DNA of 41,570 bases from an uncultured Clostridia bacterium (GTDB taxonomy: Bacteria; Bacillota; Clostridia; UBA1381): contig CANPXG010000018.1 of the NCBI GenBank assembly GCA_947585795.1, positions 1-41,570 on the forward strand. Direction: 5' to 3'. Below, piece after piece: positions 40,666 through 41,570 of the stretch. The notes under the pieces are model-generated. The model was not told the origin of the DNA, did not search any database, and saw only the letters and a list, made by a program, of their open reading frames with translations. The position numbers and the translations under genes are program-made. Numbering within the stretch: the first letter of the stretch is position 1; the number at the start of each line of letters is the position of its first letter.

Positions 40666-40678
40666 AACAGAATAACTT

Positions 40679-40711
40679 AACCGGCGGAGAGATCCGCCGG
40701 TTTTGTTTTTT
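40679..40711 (+). terminator. Rho-independent terminator of the giant gene
   Basis: The stem CCGGCGGA / TCCGCCGG is perfect over 8 bp with a GAGA (GNRA-type) loop. It is extended by AA/TT to 10 bp and followed by TTTTGTTTTTT. It starts 14 bases after the stop codon, so transcription of the giant gene should end here. Confidence 0.93.
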
Positions 40712-40739
40712 GCCCTTTTACTCAAAAATGAAGTATACT
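40710..40739 (+). promoter_or_regulatory. Weak candidate promoter overlapping a 10-bp palindrome
   Basis: TTGCCC (40710-40715), an 18-base spacer and TATACT (40734-40739) resemble a sigma-A promoter. The -10 lies inside the perfect palindrome AAGTATACTT (40731-40740), which could also be a repressor site. It sits directly on the terminator T-tract, so the match may be chance in AT-rich DNA. Confidence 0.25.
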
Positions 40740-40849
40740 TTTTCGGGCATATTTACCTTTTCTGTAAAAGAATGTGGCAAAATGTAACAAATCTCCAAAA
40801 AAAGATACAAAAAAGTAAACAAAATTACCAACTAAAAACTATATAAGCA
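40712..40849. other. AT-rich intergenic spacer
   Basis: Between terminator and promoter I see only AT-rich DNA, the palindrome AAGTATACTT (40731-40740) framed by an imperfectly spaced TGCCC/GGGCA inverted pair (40711-40715 and 40745-40749). No ORF with an RBS and no convincing RNA structure is present. Confidence 0.6.
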
Positions 40850-40878
40850 TTGACTTTTACTAAAATATATAGTAAAAT
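40850..40878 (+). promoter_or_regulatory. Sigma-A-type promoter for the downstream gene
   Basis: TTGACT (40850-40855) and TAAAAT (40873-40878) are separated by exactly 17 bases in an AT-rich run. Transcription should begin near 40885, leaving a 5' leader of about 48 bases. With the terminator upstream, this indicates that the next gene has its own transcript. No riboswitch-like structure fits in so short a leader. Confidence 0.75.
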
Positions 40879-40918
40879 ATTAATATAATTAGGTAAAATA
40901 GGTCAAAGTAGCTGATTT

Positions 40919-40925
40919 AGGGGGG
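40919..40925 (+). promoter_or_regulatory. Ribosome-binding site AGGGGGG
   Basis: AGGGGGG lies 7 bases before GTG 40933 and decides that start. An in-frame TAG at 40918-40920 excludes any earlier start, and the next in-frame ATG (about 40987) falls inside the signal peptide. Confidence 0.85.
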
Positions 40926-40932
40926 CACAGTC

Positions 40933-41570
40933 GTGAAACGTAATAAAAAATTACTCACGATAGGCGCGGTTTTCGCGTTTATTTTGATGTCCGTTGCCGT
41001 TTTCGCGGCACAGCAAGCCACAAACGCCACCTTAACATTTTCCGGCATACATATTGTTAAAAATCAGTCCTCCTCCTCACCGCAGGGCTTTATCGACATT
41101 TCACTTAGAAACATAGAAACGCCGGGCATTTCATTTTGTTTTGAATACGATAAAAGATACATTCAGCTTTCCGACGCGGACACGAATCAACCTATCGCAG
41201 TGCCGACCGGCGCGGAAGACCATGACCATAAATATTTTAAACAGAACACAGATGCTTTCCCGATTAACAGCTTTGTAGACGATAATAATATTTTTAATCC
41301 CGATCCGGTTCACCCGATGGTTATCGGCGCGGCAAATCTCGATAGATCCTGCGTCATTATGACTTTTATTCCCCGATCGGATTATATGGTAAACAGTGAA
41401 TATATCGAATACAAAAACGTGGACGGAGATAGTGTGTCTTATGACCAGCCTGTAATACTGGCGAACAAAACGCAAGACGGAGTATCCTTCGGACAAATAA
41501 GCTTTAACGTGGTTGATCCCGTGGGACTTGCAAGACTTTCGGAGGACGAGCTCAAAGATGTCGTGAAAAT
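40933..41570 (+). CDS. Secreted protein with N-terminal cohesin-like domain, 3'-partial
   Basis: 212 codons are visible from GTG 40933 and the frame is open at the window end. Residues 1-25 are a clear Sec signal peptide: basic MKRNKK, hydrophobic LLTIGAVFAFILMSVAVF, with cleavage expected after AVFA or VFAA. The mature start (about residues 30-190) reads TLTFSGIHIVKN, GFIDISLRNIETPGISFCFEYDKRY-type strands, then CVIMTFIP and GVSFGQISFNVVD. The order 'I-x-L-x-N ... G-I-x-F-x-F-x-Y-D' and a late 'F-G-x-I-x-F-x-V' strand is what cohesins show, so I read it as a divergent cohesin-like domain. It could instead be a family-specific N-terminal domain of another giant exoprotein. Cysteines at residues 69 and 140 may be buried or paired. 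All 11 lysine codons are AAA, unlike the giant gene. It follows the giant gene on the same strand behind a terminator and its own promoter, so it is a neighbour rather than an operon partner. Confidence 0.8.
   Translation, partial: MKRNKKLLTIGAVFAFILMSVAVFAAQQATNATLTFSGIHIVKNQSSSSPQGFIDISLRNIETPGISFCFEYDKRYIQLSDADTNQPIAVPTGAEDHDHKYFKQNTDAFPINSFVDDNNIFNPDPVHPMVIGAANLDRSCVIMTFIPRSDYMVNSEYIEYKNVDGDSVSYDQPVILANKTQDGVSFGQISFNVVDPVGLARLSEDELKDVVK

Noticed and set aside
40590-40665. LPXTG or other sortase/membrane anchor at the C-terminus
   Set aside because: The last residues are polar (SKGGNKNVVKLQAV) with no LPXTG, hydrophobic segment or basic tail.
40755-40772. Small hairpin CTTTT-CTGT-AAAAG as a regulatory RNA element
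   Set aside because: A 5-bp AT-only stem is expected by chance in this spacer and lies upstream of the likely transcription start.

Overview
The window is almost entirely one coding sequence on the + strand. It is already open at base 1 and stops at 40663-40665, so at least 13,554 residues of a single giant secreted or surface protein are visible and its true N-terminus lies upstream. Base composition, codon use, a classical Gram-positive terminator, a TTGACT-N17-TAAAAT promoter, an AGGGGGG ribosome-binding site and dockerin-like motifs all suggest an anaerobic Bacillota (Clostridia-type, perhaps gut or rumen). The species cannot be named from this sequence. Residue numbers below count from the first codon of the window (residue n begins at base 3n-2).

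Layout of the giant protein. (1) Bases 1-16191 hold RCC1-type beta-propellers alternating with ~100-residue Big2/Ig-like domains. There are the last four blades of one propeller, then ten complete propellers. I count exactly seven blades in each of the ten, and each is followed by one Big2-like domain. Propeller C has an extra ~150-residue beta-sandwich inserted between blades 5 and 6. (2) Bases 16195-39351 hold about 61 consecutive cadherin-like beta-sandwich modules (PF12733 type), forming a very long stalk. One module (26th) is split by a duplicated GLUG-type beta-helix (25078-26718). The two junctions of that insertion carry two of only three cysteines I could find in the protein. (3) Bases 39373-40662 form the C-terminus: a CnaB/carboxypeptidase-regulatory-like domain, the first half of a dockerin, a ~240-residue linker that is mostly acidic and low in complexity and contains a 15-bp tandem repeat, and then a canonical second dockerin EF-hand. 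There is no LPXTG motif, SLH domain or C-terminal membrane segment, so any anchoring is probably non-covalent.

Downstream. A GC-rich hairpin plus T-tract (40679-40711) ends the giant gene. An AT-rich spacer carries a strong sigma-A-like promoter and RBS for a second gene that starts at GTG 40933 and runs off the window. Its product has a signal peptide followed by a domain that reads like a divergent cohesin. A giant dockerin-bearing fibre next to a secreted cohesin-like protein suggests a receptor/ligand surface assembly: a giant propeller-tipped fibre docked to a neighbour-encoded partner. This is inference from motif reading only. No tRNA, rRNA, mobile element or CRISPR was seen.
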